Shown here piece by piece: positions 13,519 to 15,192 of a stretch of 15,192 nt of DNA. The notes beneath the pieces are model-generated. The model had not been told where the DNA came from. It made no database searches and was given only the letters and a program-made list of their open reading frames with translations. This DNA comes from Candidatus Latescibacterota bacterium (GTDB taxonomy: Bacteria; Latescibacterota; UBA2968; UBA8231). Every line of letters begins with the position of its first letter. The stretch's first letter is position 1. The translations under genes and the position numbers were made by a program. The DNA lies in the NCBI GenBank assembly GCA_022827165.1, contig JAJDTN010000235.1, positions 1 through 15,192 on the forward strand, given 5' to 3'.

Positions 13519-14508
13519 ATGAAGTACCGGACAAGGAATCCACGGAGTGGAATCTGCCGTCTGATGGCGACAGCACTCGCCGCAAGTCTCATGTGGAGTT
13601 GTGGTGGCGGCGAGCGTCGACCGGATTCCAGATTGGTGACTCCCTCGCCGGGGCCGCAGACCAGTACACCCTGGCACTTGACCAACGTGCATCTGTACTC
13701 CCAAGAGCAACCAAGGGACATTCAGTCCTACTGTACGACGTTCACGATCCGGGGGAGTGTACCGGATAGTGTCAATCTATACATATCGCCTTTCGGCCAA
13801 ACGATCAATCGGATAACCTGCTACGGAGGCGTACAGACGCGCATCGATGGCTTTACCGACAAGAGCCGCCTCCGGGATACCTTCACGCGGAGAGACAGAG
13901 GTGCCATTTTCTCCCGATGGATGGAGCGCAGTGTGGAGGCGATCAGACAGGCACCCGGCGGCCTTGTCGCCTCCTTGGGCAACGAAGGGGACTTCATCAG
14001 CGTGCGCAACGACTTCACGTGGTCGGAGGGCACCTATCGCCTGTGTCTGCGCAAGTCCGACGTCGTCGATGGAGAGCCACTTCCCGCCAACCATGACGGC
14101 GAAGAGATCGCCTATGGCTGGGGACGTTACGAGCATACCTGGGTGCGCATGGAGGCGACGGATCTGAGTACGGGCCGAACGGCTTCCATCGGTGCGTTGG
14201 CATTCCCCGGAAGGACGCTCTCCTTGCGCAGAAGCAACATCATATTCGTTGAGATCTACGGTCACGGTGGGACCTTTGCCATCAGCGACGTCCCCGTCTT
14301 CAGCCTCTCTTTTCTGAACTTCCAGGTGGATGGGACCGACCAGCAGTACGACTATATTCAGGAGGTTCTGAATCCAATCTCGTGGAATGCCACCGCCCCG
14401 GTAGTAGCACGGGCGAGCTACCTGAAAGACCAGGGTATCCTGCAGATCGATGTGGGAGAGGGTACTGGAGAGACGGGCCGAGTTGTCACAGAACTTCTGA
14501 GAAATTAG
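13519..14508 (+). CDS. Putative lipoprotein with DUF3472-like domain
   Basis: This 329-residue protein has a basic N-terminus (KYRTRNPRSGICR), a hydrophobic stretch (15-26) and Cys28 followed by GGG, which together look like a lipoprotein signal peptide. The lipobox (Met-Trp-Ser-Cys) is imperfect because of Trp at -2. After a Pro/Ser-rich linker (38-52), two beta-rich regions follow. Residues about 53-115 (up to CYGGVQTRIDGF) and about 150-230 (SLGNEGDF, WSEGTYRLCLRKSD, YEHTWVRMEATDLSTGRTASIGALAFPG) recall DUF3472 proteins, which have a GNEG motif, a tight beta-strand block and a W-x-x-x-E/D-x-x-T-G pattern. The family match is tentative and the function unknown; attachment to an envelope membrane, and perhaps glycan binding, are inferred. 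GC content is lower than in the enzymes to the left. The downstream kinase-like gene starts 10 bp after its stop, so they probably form an operon. The ribosome binding site (AGGTAGAG) is weak. Confidence 0.65.
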   Translation: MKYRTRNPRSGICRLMATALAASLMWSCGGGERRPDSRLVTPSPGPQTSTPWHLTNVHLYSQEQPRDIQSYCTTFTIRGSVPDSVNLYISPFGQTINRITCYGGVQTRIDGFTDKSRLRDTFTRRDRGAIFSRWMERSVEAIRQAPGGLVASLGNEGDFISVRNDFTWSEGTYRLCLRKSDVVDGEPLPANHDGEEIAYGWGRYEHTWVRMEATDLSTGRTASIGALAFPGRTLSLRRSNIIFVEIYGHGGTFAISDVPVFSLSFLNFQVDGTDQQYDYIQEVLNPISWNATAPVVARASYLKDQGILQIDVGEGTGETGRVVTELLRN

Positions 14509-14518
14509 AGGGGGAACC

Positions 14519-15192
14519 ATGAGACTGATCATCACCGGATGCGAGCACGTGGGCAAGACGACGCTCGCCGCCGGCGTGTCGCGCTGGCTCGCCGACCTCA
14601 CGGGCTACAGCAGGTCGTTCCACGATCACTTCACCCTCCCCTCCCCGGAGGTGGCCGGCGAGGACCGCGAGCTGTTCATGCGCATGAGTCCGGCCTTCAA
14701 GGAGCGGTTCCAGCGCTACCAGATGGCGTACCACGCCGGGGGCTCCTTCCTGTCAGGCGACGATCATCTTCTCGTGGGCTACCACATCGAGGAGGCGGTC
14801 TTCGCGCCGCTGTACTACGGCTACGGCGCCCGCGGTGAGTATGCGGACCGCTCCGTCTATGCCCGGCGTATCGAGCGAGACATCATGAAGGACTCGCCGG
14901 ACACCATCCTGGTGCTGATGACGGCCCGGCCCGATGTGATCAGGGAACGGATGCGCCGCGACCCCATGCCGCGGGATCAGAAGGGCCGGCGGCCGGGAGT
15001 CCTCCGCGAGGAGGACGTGGAACACGTCCTTCAGAGGTTCCAGGAGGAGTTCGCCGCGTCGCTGGTCCGCAGGAAGTTCGTCATCGACAACTCCGACCTC
15101 TCGCCCGGGGAGACGCTGTCGGAGTTCACCTGGAAGGCGCAGAAGTTCCTCTCCCACGAGGACCGGATGCGCATCGCCGCAAGGCAGGTTCT
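14519..15192 (+). CDS. P-loop nucleotide kinase-like protein, C-terminus cut by window edge
   Basis: The frame is open from an ATG at 14519 to the window end: 224 complete codons. A strong GAGGGGG precedes the ATG by a few bases. The protein opens with MRLIITGCEHVGKTT, a Walker A motif (Gly7...Gly12-Lys13-Thr14). An acidic DDHLLVGYHIEE segment (about 84-95) lies where nucleoside and thymidylate kinases carry a DR(Y/F)-type substrate motif. It is followed by a strand with a Walker-B-like hydrophobic run (DTILVLMTARPDVIRERM), and an Arg/Lys-rich region (RRDPMPRDQKGRRPG) that could be a LID. This layout fits a deoxynucleoside- or thymidylate-kinase-like enzyme, but the sequence is not close to a named one and the substrate is unknown. 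It follows the lipoprotein gene by 10 bp. Confidence 0.7.
   Translation, partial: MRLIITGCEHVGKTTLAAGVSRWLADLTGYSRSFHDHFTLPSPEVAGEDRELFMRMSPAFKERFQRYQMAYHAGGSFLSGDDHLLVGYHIEEAVFAPLYYGYGARGEYADRSVYARRIERDIMKDSPDTILVLMTARPDVIRERMRRDPMPRDQKGRRPGVLREEDVEHVLQRFQEEFAASLVRRKFVIDNSDLSPGETLSEFTWKAQKFLSHEDRMRIAARQV

Noticed and set aside
12044..13522. 492-codon plus-strand open frame opposite the amidase
   Set aside because: Antisense shadow; the minus strand shows the complete Ser-Ser-Lys catalytic set at family spacing.

Overview
This is a GC-rich window with compact, densely packed genes. The proteins include an outer-membrane TonB-dependent receptor and exported or lipid-anchored proteins. Many genes overlap by 4 bases (ATGA/GTGA). 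This fits a Gram-negative bacterium from an uncultured lineage of the FCB or Latescibacterota kind. That placement rests on gene content only, because there is no rRNA or other marker in the window.

Bases 1-3782 (minus strand) hold a three-gene operon, read right to left. It encodes an amidohydrolase-2 / lactonase-type enzyme, a cytosolic BNR/sialidase-like beta-propeller with five Asp-boxes, and an exported glycoside-hydrolase-like protein that runs off the left edge. All three are joined by 4-base overlaps. A 48-bp tandem duplication at the last junction has copied a complete ribosome-binding-site-plus-GTG start. A 187-bp divergent intergenic region (3783-3969) separates this operon from a plus-strand pair: a small three-helix membrane protein and an enolase-superfamily (mandelate racemase/muconate lactonizing enzyme type) protein. 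The enolase-superfamily gene converges on an isochorismatase-fold cysteine hydrolase. Both of their stop codons lie inside one perfect 7-bp hairpin. Twenty bases beyond the isochorismatase start, an aldo/keto reductase gene diverges and overlaps the TonB-dependent receptor gene. A strongly self-complementary region (9658-9764) follows, then a class I fructose-bisphosphate aldolase (fbaB type).

The right-hand part (10743-15192) is more mixed. It holds an AT-richer DUF5677-like gene, a minus-strand amidase-signature hydrolase, a lipoprotein resembling DUF3472 proteins, and a P-loop nucleotide kinase-like protein cut by the right edge. The lipoprotein and the kinase-like gene probably form an operon.

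The left 9.7 kb reads best as a carbohydrate-use locus: uptake (TonB receptor), glycan processing (GH-like, BNR protein), and a possible non-phosphorylating oxidative sugar route. That route would run from an AKR sugar dehydrogenase through a COG3618-type lactonase and an enolase-superfamily acid-sugar dehydratase to an aldolase. The individual families are well supported. The pathway and its substrate (possibly L-fucose, L-rhamnose or a similar sugar) are inference. I found no tRNA, rRNA, CRISPR array, insertion sequence or phage module, and no stretch above 300 bases lacks a gene.
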